Source: Oscillospiraceae bacterium (GTDB taxonomy: Bacteria > Bacillota > Clostridia > Oscillospirales > Oscillospiraceae). From it: a DNA stretch of 43,468 nt. Location of the stretch: assembly GCA_017515345.1 (NCBI GenBank), contig JAFWFZ010000010.1:1-43468 (forward strand), given 5' to 3'. The notes under the pieces are model-generated. The model was not told the origin of the DNA. It saw only the letters and a program-made list of their open reading frames with translations, and searched no databases. Numbering within the stretch: position 1 is the first letter of the stretch; each line of letters opens with the position of its first letter. Of this stretch, positions 23,901-30,645 are shown piece by piece. The position numbers and the translations under genes are program-made.

Positions 23901-26846
23901 GCAGACCCCGCCCGTCTTCTGGAGAAGATGGACGTGTTCACGGCGCGCTTCGACAAGGCGGGCTGCACCCTCGGCGCGATCGAGCAGATCACGGACGACG
24001 ATTACTACGACGCGGGTCCTCAGGCGGTCTACGACAGCGAGACCGGGGACTATATCATCCTCTATTACAAGACGGCTCAGGACAGCGAGGCATACGCCAG
24101 CGCCGGCGACCGATTCCAGAACATGATCAGCGGCAACCCGGATGACAATACCTACTCCGTCCTGTGCTACATGCTTTACAACAACCAGACCACCGCCAAG
24201 GATACCCGGGGCACGACCCACCAGCCCGGTTGGGCCAGGGACTATCTGTTCCCCAAGGAGACTGCCCAGGATCTGGACGGTCAGGCGGCATTCCTCGCGG
24301 CATGGGGCGGACAGCGCTTCCTGAACTCCGCCATTCGGACCGAGGACGGCGGTCAGACCGATATGCCCATTTCCGACCTCACTGTGGCCGGAGGCTACAA
24401 CGGCCTGGCGGCATTTGCGTTCACGGTGGACAAGGACTATGATCTGGACACGCCGGAGGATCGGGATCTGTTCATCCAGTTCTACCGCTTCTCCGAACAC
24501 AGCGTTTACGTGCCCGTCAAGGTCGCGGGAGAGACGGAAAAGGAAGTCCTTGACCGCGGCCGCGGAGTGATCACCGGCACCACTGTGGAGGAGGTCGGCG
24601 TCGGGCAGCCCAGGCTGATCCGCAGCGGCGGCTCTACCTGGCTCTTCTGGCGGCAGGCGGACGAGGGACTCTATTATCTGAACATTTCCAGACTCCTGAA
24701 CGCGCGTGTGCCTGTCTCCGCGGAATCAGGCGGCAATGGGGAGTGGTTCTACGACGGCAATACGGAGATGACCTACGCGCTGCGGAACGACGGCAGCTTC
24801 GCTGTCGACGCCACCACCGGCAGACCCTATCAGCCGGAGATCCAGCGGGTGGATTTCGGCTCCGCCCTCACGGACGAAAAGCTGACCGCCACGGATTATC
24901 AGGTCATCACCGATAAGAACGATAACCTCTACGTGGTCTGGAACGACACCGGCACCTATCAGGAGAAGGTCGATGACGAAGTGACCGTCACGATCCCCAC
25001 CCTGGGCATTTACGCCACGGCGCTGATCGCGGAGGAGGTCCCCGACCCGGATGAAGAGGACGGCACCGCCGTTACCGCCTCCTGGTCCAAGCCCTATCTG
25101 CTGACCCGCGATCACACCTCCAATGACGGCCTCGCAATCGCGCTGGATGAGTCCGACGGCAGTCTCATCGTGGTGCACAACCAGTATGAGATGAACTACG
25201 CCGATACTGAGGAAGAGATGCTGATGATGGCCGAGAAGGGCCTCGCCGGCTTCAAAGCGGATGAGGAGGAAGAAAAGCTCTATTTCCTGGGTTATCCCTT
25301 CTATCCCTCCGACATCAGCCTGATGGTCACCCGGTTCGCCCCGGTCGGCTCCGTGGAGGCCACTCAGTTCGTCTTCTCCGACGATACCCCCACCGCAAAC
25401 CAGACCGTTGGCGTCACCGCGGCGATCGAAAACACCGGCCTGACCTCTGCCGAGGGCTGCGACGTCAAGATCTATGAGTATAAGAACGGCCAGAGGGGCA
25501 GGGAGATCTACTCCACCGAAAGCGGCGAACGCCTCGCCGTGAATACCGCGAAGAAGATCACCTTCCCGTGGACTGTCCCCGCGGACGGCCCGGAGGGCTA
25601 CAGCCTCCAGGCGGTCATCCGGGAGAAGAGACCGGACGGCGGCTGGTACGACGCTGTGGAGAACTACTCCGATACGTTCGAGCTCAAGCCGGAATACGAG
25701 CCTGTCCTGGATCAGTGCGTGCAGAACGGGGACGTCTTTGACGCGAAGTTCCATGTGACCAACACCGGCAACGCACCGGCTCCCGAAGGGACCACGGTCG
25801 ACCTCTATCTCCAGGCGCTCCACGGCGACCTGAAGGAGCGCTACGGCATGGACGACGACCTGCTGGTCACGGCGGATATCTCCGGCCTGGCGCCCGGCGC
25901 GGTGAAGACGGTCACCCAGGCTGTCGCGCTTCCCGTGAGCGTGTTCCGGTTCTGCGGCTACGACGCGGTCACCGTCGCGGTGGCGGACGCGGACGAGCGG
26001 CTCATCGCCTCCACCGACCAGGAGATCATCATCCTCGAAGCCCCCATCAACCTGGAGCTGAACCGCGGAAGGGCGATGACCCTGCTGGCGGGCGAGACGA
26101 AGCAAGCTGTCCTGACCTACGATTCCACAGTGTTCATCGACACCGGAGGAGGGGTTCTCTACTCGGTGGACGATCCCAGCGTCGCGTCTGTGGACGCTGA
26201 GGGCAACGTTACTGCCCTCTCCAACGGCTCCGCGACCCTGACCGCAACGATGCTGCCCTCCGGACGGAGCGCCAGTATCGCGGTGTTCGTGACCGGAGAG
26301 GAAGGCGCTGAGTTTGAGGATGTTCCGGACAGCACCTGGTACACGGACAGCGTGGCATGGGCCGTGGCGAAGGGCGTCACGAACGGTACGGACGTGACGC
26401 ATTTCAGCCCCGACAGATCCTGCACCCGCGCGCAGATGGTCGCCTTCCTGTGGCGCGCCGCGGGACGGCCGGAGCCGGAGGGGACGGACATGCCCTTTAC
26501 CGACGTTGTGAGGGGCAGCTACTATGAAGACGCTGTCCAGTGGGCGGTGGAGCAGGGGATCACCAACGGCGTGGACGCCGCCCATTTCGCGCCGGACCAC
26601 ACCGTGACCCGCGCACAGGCCGTGACCTTCCTCTACCGCTATGTCGGCGCCGAGACCGCGCCGGCCAAAGTCTTTGACGACGTGGCGCCGGACGACTGGT
26701 TTGCCACGGCCGTGACCTGGGCGGCGGAGAACGGCGTCACCAACGGCACCAGCGACACCGCCTTCTCACCCGGCAGCGACTGCACAAGAGCGCAGATCGT
26801 CACATTCCTCTTCCGCTGCATGGGAGAGGACGGCTCCGACCTTTAA
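17964..26846 (+). CDS. giant SLH-anchored surface protein (2960 residues)
   Basis: A secreted protein with signal-like helix RLLAVLLCLIMVFQLSDGVIAFA. The N-terminal part has two Calx-beta-like modules (about residues 20-105 and about 310-415; typical strands ISERSEEKLYVPIQRTG and SEEGTDYSGVGARLYFP-like). A long middle region (about 420-2450) is not recognised; it contains glycine/aspartate-rich strands and beta-propeller-like stretches. Two CARDB-like modules (about 2460-2570, 2575-2690) and a Big2-like Ig module (about 2692-2780) follow. Three SLH domains end the protein (about 2783-2957, with CTRAQMVAFLWR, VTRAQAVTFLYR and CTRAQIVTFLFR), which bind cell-wall polymer. Start GTG 17964 is preceded by a weak GGGGGAA; the open frame to 17835 overlaps peptide 2. 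Its place after the peptide genes suggests a partner or receptor role, unproven. Confidence 0.88.
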   Translation: MNKTITRLLAVLLCLIMVFQLSDGVIAFALEDPTREIEISVPDSLQDGGNYFFIREDYSISERSEEKLYVPIQRTGDISGEADITLKLVDMTSHYGVNYTAKIYHESTEPALDYDGVALVDAFRNAESLEEVDPDELTNEVGQAVYDAGGADFVGENGEVIGRVTAVPLDEEGDPIPEENAADDTGEASPADGAGASALQQLRAARDAYTGTASDRQQLSGGGDLGAMSEESAAGALNDQAQESYPGRGFALHFAAGEEVKFLVITPRYSPAAEGDSNIMLLLKDIPENASVPEEFNMHSVLIVDEDEPEPVVISMASSEVLAKDGMASITVTRQGRINALVGVYLASNEGSAEEGTDYSGVGARLYFPMGITERTVELPVGHGLEEKDFSVYITPLSDMADVTVDQSSTHVIIPAAESEAELMAAQDDRYGDQWDLQDRMDEMTDRVQFKNDGENVFMKTKIDKCCGEYIDFTTPRSYAWDGVHVNFKVHTWYSKIEFIIRKWQDGQWNDLFDKKYGDCATKDNLTEDVYYGSEKGPSYLRFKDWCYEVHNGFRDSYTDLTIYSVQPIKRQFTVKLLNPVPLAYEGMTDEEVLKNYQTAILDSGLETKGTYWTDDHFSVSRLGAQEWSRLSGLEAVASDGRTMSIGTIDGKTGSVDVHLNESTIDALANGGYITWKANKGSYSGTIEVRPVFKYVQNVTVKVRDSGYGGATLQSNASLIWDFGSGNLMDARMGANTKHNVSWKGEQDDDGNDYYTFTATGDDPYVSIDMSAPDAAKLAWVEIRARNLSGADAIELFGKFDGQGPLGTHCVHIDLKQDTEWHTYLVNIPEENVRAVNAYKGETITQTTWKGNVNWLRLDPMWSKDSTTSSGDMIQIDYVAFYPMKTETERSDGNGLAPGSYTFHYGDKLTFVESSSAESVAASVRPVGMGYQSRKTGASGKLTGQVDCSYYVINDDPREDDEPTFVLTQDYYEFWQVFSAEDNKVQLRVAESDLQYFDTAKGVFENLTLDAVIGGYRYYTVKSGVVTNEFIDMTAVTKDSTHVPTWSLPGSGTVYSGTEFWFHAGVMAGDNVVTLGVDRDSSKHAYYTFSGVAYTSTLNLSSGHDADDVIPVQGAQIIAPLGGAATLEDGDFDLSAVYLVGGTTMRYLVSYNGQTTIREVRLASATASTMPATYQGTDGSVSTVPAIPVSLGNIKVDTWVPGGARFSNLTVKLGDFNSTAISAVELNGKKLEVSLTVDPGNGYLKTDNNGRTTTVQEKIVDLRLYFQSTVTGEIHGEYSINAEDSKYRLAWDPKTYTATLTIREFKPDAPELYTYGDVLMAELITDKSTGVNEFMGWDMAYQPVSTGFAVIADQDYVPTTFNYDVNIAEMLSPDAEGMQADEGGNRRANFGQFPFFGAITAAIKVFTRYSSVTKYKDAEKIIEDLEEMGDDDGLAGEDGELMETAIAPNKWTMSALVVMKDNYYNGMRIMVGVAMTTGDGGYQRRANPYRSAKSSLSYLLGGEYDSTELIYNKTTGNSRRQNNHYIDSEFGGGYITFSVYVGFYLDFGYIEIMDDEGDGSYHISHDCVFMGAGGFVGAQFTGGYTWYIFPWGIPLYANLEAHLNVTLFLGSEADPSKTLEKAYYDNDQQTGEDWAFNLEVDGQAGVKLTLGVGFAKVLSVRASGGLGIHTGYSLRMADWYPNLTGADTLSFSTDAQFTGGVDTPFGTYDFWSASWPLPWGYGWLQFFQQMTRANNLIHFIKQNIDENYCPEKYREEAKARVDELAAYVDQYTGDGPTLRKKVNALQDWALDHHALGRHESIRVDAIRVGGLVGNIMDQVMLTDDAEAATQNFHVNDHVDSDWVAGESAALMAAFGPVESKALMEKAPSSPASQIIALGGNRFLVAFLDDDSTRERQQAYVLKYTVYDANAGTWTQPVAIQDDGTGDSQANLVDAGDKIIVSWTSIAPEKYRALKDQVAAELKAKTGEQASEDQILIELEADPARLLEKMDVFTARFDKAGCTLGAIEQITDDDYYDAGPQAVYDSETGDYIILYYKTAQDSEAYASAGDRFQNMISGNPDDNTYSVLCYMLYNNQTTAKDTRGTTHQPGWARDYLFPKETAQDLDGQAAFLAAWGGQRFLNSAIRTEDGGQTDMPISDLTVAGGYNGLAAFAFTVDKDYDLDTPEDRDLFIQFYRFSEHSVYVPVKVAGETEKEVLDRGRGVITGTTVEEVGVGQPRLIRSGGSTWLFWRQADEGLYYLNISRLLNARVPVSAESGGNGEWFYDGNTEMTYALRNDGSFAVDATTGRPYQPEIQRVDFGSALTDEKLTATDYQVITDKNDNLYVVWNDTGTYQEKVDDEVTVTIPTLGIYATALIAEEVPDPDEEDGTAVTASWSKPYLLTRDHTSNDGLAIALDESDGSLIVVHNQYEMNYADTEEEMLMMAEKGLAGFKADEEEEKLYFLGYPFYPSDISLMVTRFAPVGSVEATQFVFSDDTPTANQTVGVTAAIENTGLTSAEGCDVKIYEYKNGQRGREIYSTESGERLAVNTAKKITFPWTVPADGPEGYSLQAVIREKRPDGGWYDAVENYSDTFELKPEYEPVLDQCVQNGDVFDAKFHVTNTGNAPAPEGTTVDLYLQALHGDLKERYGMDDDLLVTADISGLAPGAVKTVTQAVALPVSVFRFCGYDAVTVAVADADERLIASTDQEIIILEAPINLELNRGRAMTLLAGETKQAVLTYDSTVFIDTGGGVLYSVDDPSVASVDAEGNVTALSNGSATLTATMLPSGRSASIAVFVTGEEGAEFEDVPDSTWYTDSVAWAVAKGVTNGTDVTHFSPDRSCTRAQMVAFLWRAAGRPEPEGTDMPFTDVVRGSYYEDAVQWAVEQGITNGVDAAHFAPDHTVTRAQAVTFLYRYVGAETAPAKVFDDVAPDDWFATAVTWAAENGVTNGTSDTAFSPGSDCTRAQIVTFLFRCMGEDGSDL

Positions 26847-26855
26847 AGCGATATC

Positions 26856-26888
26856 GCCCGGACCCCGGCCGGCGGCCGGGGCCCGGGC
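26856..26888 (+). terminator. very stable intergenic hairpin, possible attenuator
   Basis: GCCCGG-A-CCCCGGCC pairs with GGCCGGGG-C-CCGGGC around a GGC loop (one mismatch), then ATTTCCC. Without a real T run it may only reduce read-through from the giant gene into the SLH gene, or protect the upstream mRNA end. Confidence 0.55.
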
Positions 26889-26915
26889 ATTTCCCGTTGG
26901 AAAAGGAGAACGCTC

Positions 26916-28022
26916 ATGAAAAAACGAATGGGGTCGTTCGCGCTGTGCCTGCTCCTGCTGATCTGCTGCGGAGCGGACGCGCTTGCCGCACAGCACGGCG
27001 ATCCCGGATTCTATGATGTCGGCAGCGCCTCCGGCCTCGTCATTGAGCCGCTGCTGTCCTCCGGGGAGCCCGCGAATGCGGTGCTCTGCGATGTGGACGG
27101 CGACGGTGTGAAAGAGGATTTCTATCCGAACTCGGTCATGCTTCGGGTGACGGTCCCGGCCGCCGAGTCCGGCAAACAGTATATGATCCAGGTCCGGGAC
27201 GCTGAAACGGGTGAAGTCCTCTATGTGGATCAGCGGGCGGGGGTCAGCCCGCTGCGCTTTACCGCCGACTTTCTGCTCCCGGACAGGAACGCGGAGCTGA
27301 GGCTGATCGTCAGCAGCACCGACGGGTCCGCCGCAGTATCGGTCCCGCTCCGCTGCACGCCCGGCGCGGCGTCGGAACAGCCGGGGCCCGGTCCCGTTCC
27401 CCCCTGGCAGGAGCCCGTTACCGGGTATATTGACTGCCCCGGGGATAAAACCTGCGCGATGACGGCTTTCTCCGATCTCGATCCGGCGGCCTGGTACCAC
27501 GACGGCATCCATTTCGTGCTGGAAAACGGGATCATGAACGGATACGACGGCGGCATTTTCGGGCCGAACAGATCGACCTCCCGGGCTATGATCGTCACCA
27601 TGCTCTGGCGTATGGAGGGCAGGCCGACGGGCGGCGATGCGAGCTTCAGGGACGTTCCAGACGGTACGTGGTATTCCGAAGCGGTGGGCTGGGCGTCGTC
27701 CGAGCATATCGTGGACGGGTACGGACCGGATCGCTTCGGGCCCGACGACAACGCAACCCGGGAGCAGCTTGCCGCGATCCTGTGGCGCTACGCCAGATAC
27801 AGGGGCATGGACGTCAGCGACGCTGAGGATACGGATATCGGCGGATTCGACGACGCTTCCGCCGTAAGCGCCTGGGCGGTCGGCGCCATGCGGTGGGCCT
27901 GCGGCGCGGGGATCATTCACGGGACCGGGAACGGCCTGATCAGCCCGCGTCTGGACGCGACCCGCGCCCAGGTGGCGACGATGCTCATGCGCTTCAGCGT
28001 GTCCGTATCCGCGCAGCGGTGA
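26916..28022 (+). CDS. SLH-domain surface protein
   Basis: A 368-residue exported protein. The signal peptide is MKKRMGSFALCLLLL... with cleavage near ADALAA. Residues about 26-150 are an immunoglobulin-like domain with a calcium-type loop (CDVDGDGVKEDF). A short linker rich in P and G follows, then three SLH domains: about 184-237 (AWYHDGIHFVLENGIMNGY), 242-297 (WYSEAVGWASSEHIVDGY) and 308-360 (TRAQVATMLMRF). The last lacks a standard WY start. It would sit on the cell wall next to the giant protein. ATG 26916 has AAAAGGAG 6-8 nt upstream. It is 70 nt behind the giant gene and separated from it by a stable hairpin. Confidence 0.87.
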   Translation: MKKRMGSFALCLLLLICCGADALAAQHGDPGFYDVGSASGLVIEPLLSSGEPANAVLCDVDGDGVKEDFYPNSVMLRVTVPAAESGKQYMIQVRDAETGEVLYVDQRAGVSPLRFTADFLLPDRNAELRLIVSSTDGSAAVSVPLRCTPGAASEQPGPGPVPPWQEPVTGYIDCPGDKTCAMTAFSDLDPAAWYHDGIHFVLENGIMNGYDGGIFGPNRSTSRAMIVTMLWRMEGRPTGGDASFRDVPDGTWYSEAVGWASSEHIVDGYGPDRFGPDDNATREQLAAILWRYARYRGMDVSDAEDTDIGGFDDASAVSAWAVGAMRWACGAGIIHGTGNGLISPRLDATRAQVATMLMRFSVSVSAQR

Positions 28023-28093
28023 AGTATCTCAGGGAACCGCCTGCGGCGCATAGCGGATGAAAACGGCATGCCTGTGCGAAGGGAGGGAAGGCA

Positions 28094-28639
28094 GTGTCAG
28101 ACGATCAACTGTACCGGGAATATCTTGCGGGCGATCAGTCTGCGGGCGATCGGCTGATGCTGCAAAACAGCGACGCGCTGACCGCATATCTGGCCGCCTT
28201 CCTCCACAATGCGCAGGACGCCGAGGACCTGATGCTGGAATGCTTTACCGTGATCCTGGTGGATAAGCCGAAGATCAAAGAGGGAAACTTCCGTGCCTAT
28301 CTCTTCAAAATGGCAAGGAACAAAGTCAGCCGCCTGTGGAAGCTCCGCTTCCGGCGCCAGGAGTTCTGCCTGGATGAGACGCTCCCGGCCAGGGAAGCGT
28401 CACCGGAGGAGTCCGTCTGGGAGCGGGAACGCAGCGCCATTATGGAGCGGTGCCTGAACCGCATCGCGCCGCAATACCGCGAGGCGCTGTGGCTGTATTA
28501 CGATATGGACATGAGCTACTCTCAGGCCGCCCGAATACTCGGCTGCAACGAAAAAAAGGTCGGGCACCTTCTGGAAAACGGAAAAAAGCGGCTGCGGCTG
28601 GAGCTGGAGAAGGAAGGGATCACCCGTGGGGACGTCTGA
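28094..28639 (+). CDS. ECF-type RNA polymerase sigma factor
   Basis: A 181-residue sigma-70 family regulator. Region 2 is at about residues 27-85 (DAEDLMLECFTVILV ... FRAYLFKMARNKVSRLWK) and region 4 at about 118-170 (LNRIAPQYREALWLYYDMDMSYSQAARILGC, then KKVGHLLENGKKRLR). There is no region 1 or 3, as expected of ECF factors. Start GTG 28094 has GGGAGGGA about 6 nt upstream. It is followed after 20 nt by a membrane protein gene and then a PrsW-like protease, so release from a membrane-bound partner by proteolysis is the likely control. Targets may include the group starting at 30181. Confidence 0.88.
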   Translation: MSDDQLYREYLAGDQSAGDRLMLQNSDALTAYLAAFLHNAQDAEDLMLECFTVILVDKPKIKEGNFRAYLFKMARNKVSRLWKLRFRRQEFCLDETLPAREASPEESVWERERSAIMERCLNRIAPQYREALWLYYDMDMSYSQAARILGCNEKKVGHLLENGKKRLRLELEKEGITRGDV

Positions 28640-28659
28640 AGAAAGACGAGGGAACGGCG

Positions 28660-29277
28660 ATGCTGATCGAAATCATTGAAAACTCACTGCAGACCGCCAT
28701 TCTGCTGATCTGCGCCGTGATCTCGCTGATCCGGGCAGCCGCGGACCGGAGCAGGGCATGGACGCTGACGTTCTTCTTCTACGGAAGCGGGGCGCTGGGG
28801 GATATCTACTGGCTCGTCTGTCTGCTGTTTTTCGGCGTGAGCCCGCAGATCACCCTTGTATCCGACCTGAGCTGGGCCGCCTCCTATATCTTCCTCTATC
28901 TGCTGCTGCGTCAGACGGCCGCTCCGGAAGAAAACGGGAAGCTGCGTCTGCTGCCGTGGATCGGGCCCGTATTCTCCGCGGCGGCGGCAGTTTACTTCAT
29001 GCAGTGGGGGAGCGTCCTGAGCAATCTGTACCCTGCGGTGCTGATGGGACTCCTGTCGTACTCCGCGATCCACAGGCTCATGGCCGGGGAGCGGTTCAGA
29101 AAGCAGCGTTTGCTGCTCGTCAGCATCCTGGTGTTATACCTGCTGGAATACGCGCTGTGGATCTCCTCGTGCATCTGGGAATATACGCCGACGAGCCCCT
29201 ACTACTGGTTTGATATCCTGCTGACGGTCAGCTTCCCGATCTTCATTTTCGGGACGAAAAAGGCGGTGGCGGAATGA
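28660..29277 (+). CDS. multi-pass membrane protein between sigma factor and PrsW
   Basis: A 205-residue protein made of about seven hydrophobic segments (for example residues 8-25, 33-55, 65-85, 95-125, 148-170 and 180-200) with very short loops. I recognise no catalytic motif. The start is ATG 28660 with GAGGGA 7 nt upstream; the frame is open to 28450 inside the sigma gene but lacks a site. Its stop overlaps the PrsW start by 4 nt (ATGA), so translation is coupled. By position it could be a sensor or hold the sigma factor, but it has no obvious cytoplasmic anti-sigma domain. Confidence 0.75.
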   Translation: MLIEIIENSLQTAILLICAVISLIRAAADRSRAWTLTFFFYGSGALGDIYWLVCLLFFGVSPQITLVSDLSWAASYIFLYLLLRQTAAPEENGKLRLLPWIGPVFSAAAAVYFMQWGSVLSNLYPAVLMGLLSYSAIHRLMAGERFRKQRLLLVSILVLYLLEYALWISSCIWEYTPTSPYYWFDILLTVSFPIFIFGTKKAVAE

Positions 29278-29903
29278 ATTCCATCGAAAACACCTATATC
29301 TGTCTGGCCGCCCCGCTCCTGCTGGCGATCTTCTGCCTTCGCCGGAACGGGCGCAGGATGCTCATTTTCCTGCTGGCGGGCATGACCGCCTGCCTGCTCT
29401 CCGCTTACATCAGCACCTTCCTCGCGGGAGCGGCGGCCGTCGACATGGCCACCGCCTCCCACGAGATCGCCCCTGCGGTGGAGGAGATCATGAAGCTGCT
29501 GCCGCTGCTTTTCTACCTTCTGGTGTTCGAGCCGGACAAGAAGAGCGCCATGACCGGCGCCCTGCTGGTGGCGGTGGGCTTCGCCACGTTTGAAAACGTC
29601 TGCTTCCTCACGGCCTACGGCACGTCGGAGCTGCCGCGGCTGCTGCTCCGGGGCTTCGGCTCCGGCGCCATGCACGTGGTCTGCGGCATGATCGTGGCGG
29701 TGGGCATGTTTTTCCTATGGGATCAGGTGTGGCTGCGGATCGTGGGGACATTTGCGCTTTTGTGCTTTGTCATCACCTTTCACGCGGTTTTTAACCTGTT
29801 TGTGGGGCAGACCGGCGCGGTCTTCTGGGCAGGAAGTTCGATCCCCCTCGCCATGGTGGCCGTGTATCTGCTGTTCCTGCACAGCAGAGTCGACCTGTCC
29901 TGA
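29274..29903 (+). CDS. PrsW-like intramembrane metalloprotease
   Basis: A 209-residue membrane protein with about seven helices. It carries the PrsW-type motifs: EExxK (AVEEIMK, Glu70, Glu71, Lys74), then FATFEN, GSGAMHVVCG and FHAVFN with histidines inside predicted helices. In Bacillus, PrsW makes the first cut in an anti-sigma factor and so frees an ECF sigma factor. Here the gene sits two genes after an ECF sigma factor, in keeping with that role. Its start overlaps the previous stop by 4 nt. The terminator at 30044-30065 ends the operon. Confidence 0.8.
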   Translation: MNSIENTYICLAAPLLLAIFCLRRNGRRMLIFLLAGMTACLLSAYISTFLAGAAAVDMATASHEIAPAVEEIMKLLPLLFYLLVFEPDKKSAMTGALLVAVGFATFENVCFLTAYGTSELPRLLLRGFGSGAMHVVCGMIVAVGMFFLWDQVWLRIVGTFALLCFVITFHAVFNLFVGQTGAVFWAGSSIPLAMVAVYLLFLHSRVDLS

Positions 29904-29948
29904 GCTTCAAATCGCAAACGCTTCGCCGGTCATTTCGTCTGAATGATC

Positions 29949-29991
29949 CGACCGGCACAGGGTATCCGTCAGGATGACCATGTGCCGGTCG
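29949..29991. repeat. 11-bp inverted repeat in the PrsW 3' region
   Basis: CGACCGGCACA (29949-29959) and TGTGCCGGTCG (29981-29991) are perfectly complementary around a 21-nt loop that has a small inner stem (ATCC/GGAT). It has no T run. It may protect the mRNA end or be an operator. Confidence 0.6.
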
Positions 29992-30043
29992 TGAAGTTCC
30001 GGCGGAAAAGAGCCGCGAAAAACCGATATGATCCTTACCTGAG

Positions 30044-30065
30044 AGCGCCCTTCGGGGCGCTTTTT
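30044..30065 (+). terminator. rho-independent terminator of the sigma/PrsW operon
   Basis: AGCGCCC-TTCG-GGGCGCT followed by TTTTCTTT. It has the same UUCG loop style as the terminator at 1556. Confidence 0.9.
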
Positions 30066-30114
30066 CTTTCCGGCGGCGCGGGGGATAAAAACTTTTGAGT
30101 TTTTTTCAAAAAGC

Positions 30115-30150
30115 GGTTGGGAATTTTCGCGTTTTCGGACACATATAGGG
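30115..30150 (+). promoter_or_regulatory. candidate ECF-type promoter before the GLUG-protein group
   Basis: The A/T-rich stretch TTGGGAATTTTCGCG, TTTTCGGACACATATAGG lies 30-65 nt before GTG 30181 and stands out from the GC-rich surroundings. It does not fit the TTGTGC/TATAAT style of the other promoters. A -35 around GGGAATTTT and a -10 around ACATATAG would suit an alternative sigma factor; this assignment is a guess from position. Confidence 0.35.
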
Positions 30151-30180
30151 TGAAGACCTTTACGGAAGGAGGGATGCTCG

Positions 30181-30552
30181 GTGAGGACAGCTGATGAAAA
30201 AGTCGAATCGCTCCATGCGCGCATGCAGACCCGGCGGCGCAGACGGGAGCGGCGGATCACGTCCGCCCTGGCTGCCGCCTGTGTGGGACTGACCCTGTGC
30301 CTTGGCGCGCTCGTCTTCGGCGGCGCGGTGCACGCGGGAGGAACGGCAAGTATGTACAGCGGCGCGACGATCCTGTTCTCCGGCACCGGCGCATACGTGC
30401 TGACGGCGGTCCTGGCGTTCTTCGCGGGCGTTCTGATCACTGCGGTCTGTTTCCGGCTGCGGAAGCGGGCCGTCGGCCCCGGTACCGGACGGGAGGAAAC
30501 CGGGCCGGACAGCGGCGCGGAGAAAAACGACGGGGGCCAGGAGCCCCGATGA
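30181..30552 (+). CDS. small two-helix membrane protein, possible regulator
   Basis: A 123-residue protein. The N-terminal cytoplasmic segment is short and very basic (ESLHARMQTRRRRRERR). Two membrane helices follow (about residues 28-50 and 68-90), then a hydrophilic tail of about 30 residues rich in G, E and D. I recognise no named family. The start is GTG 30181 with GGAGGG 8 nt upstream. It directly follows the ECF/PrsW operon and precedes a giant surface protein, so a role in sigma-factor control or surface-protein export is possible. It has the size and topology of simple membrane regulators but no proven anti-sigma fold. Confidence 0.65.
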   Translation: MRTADEKVESLHARMQTRRRRRERRITSALAAACVGLTLCLGALVFGGAVHAGGTASMYSGATILFSGTGAYVLTAVLAFFAGVLITAVCFRLRKRAVGPGTGREETGPDSGAEKNDGGQEPR

Positions 30553-30645
30553 TCCAAAGCGGCGGCAAAAATGACGCCGGATCAAACGGAACCGCACGGG
30601 AGGCGCCTGCCGCCCGGCTGTCCGATACAGAAAGGGAGAGACTAC

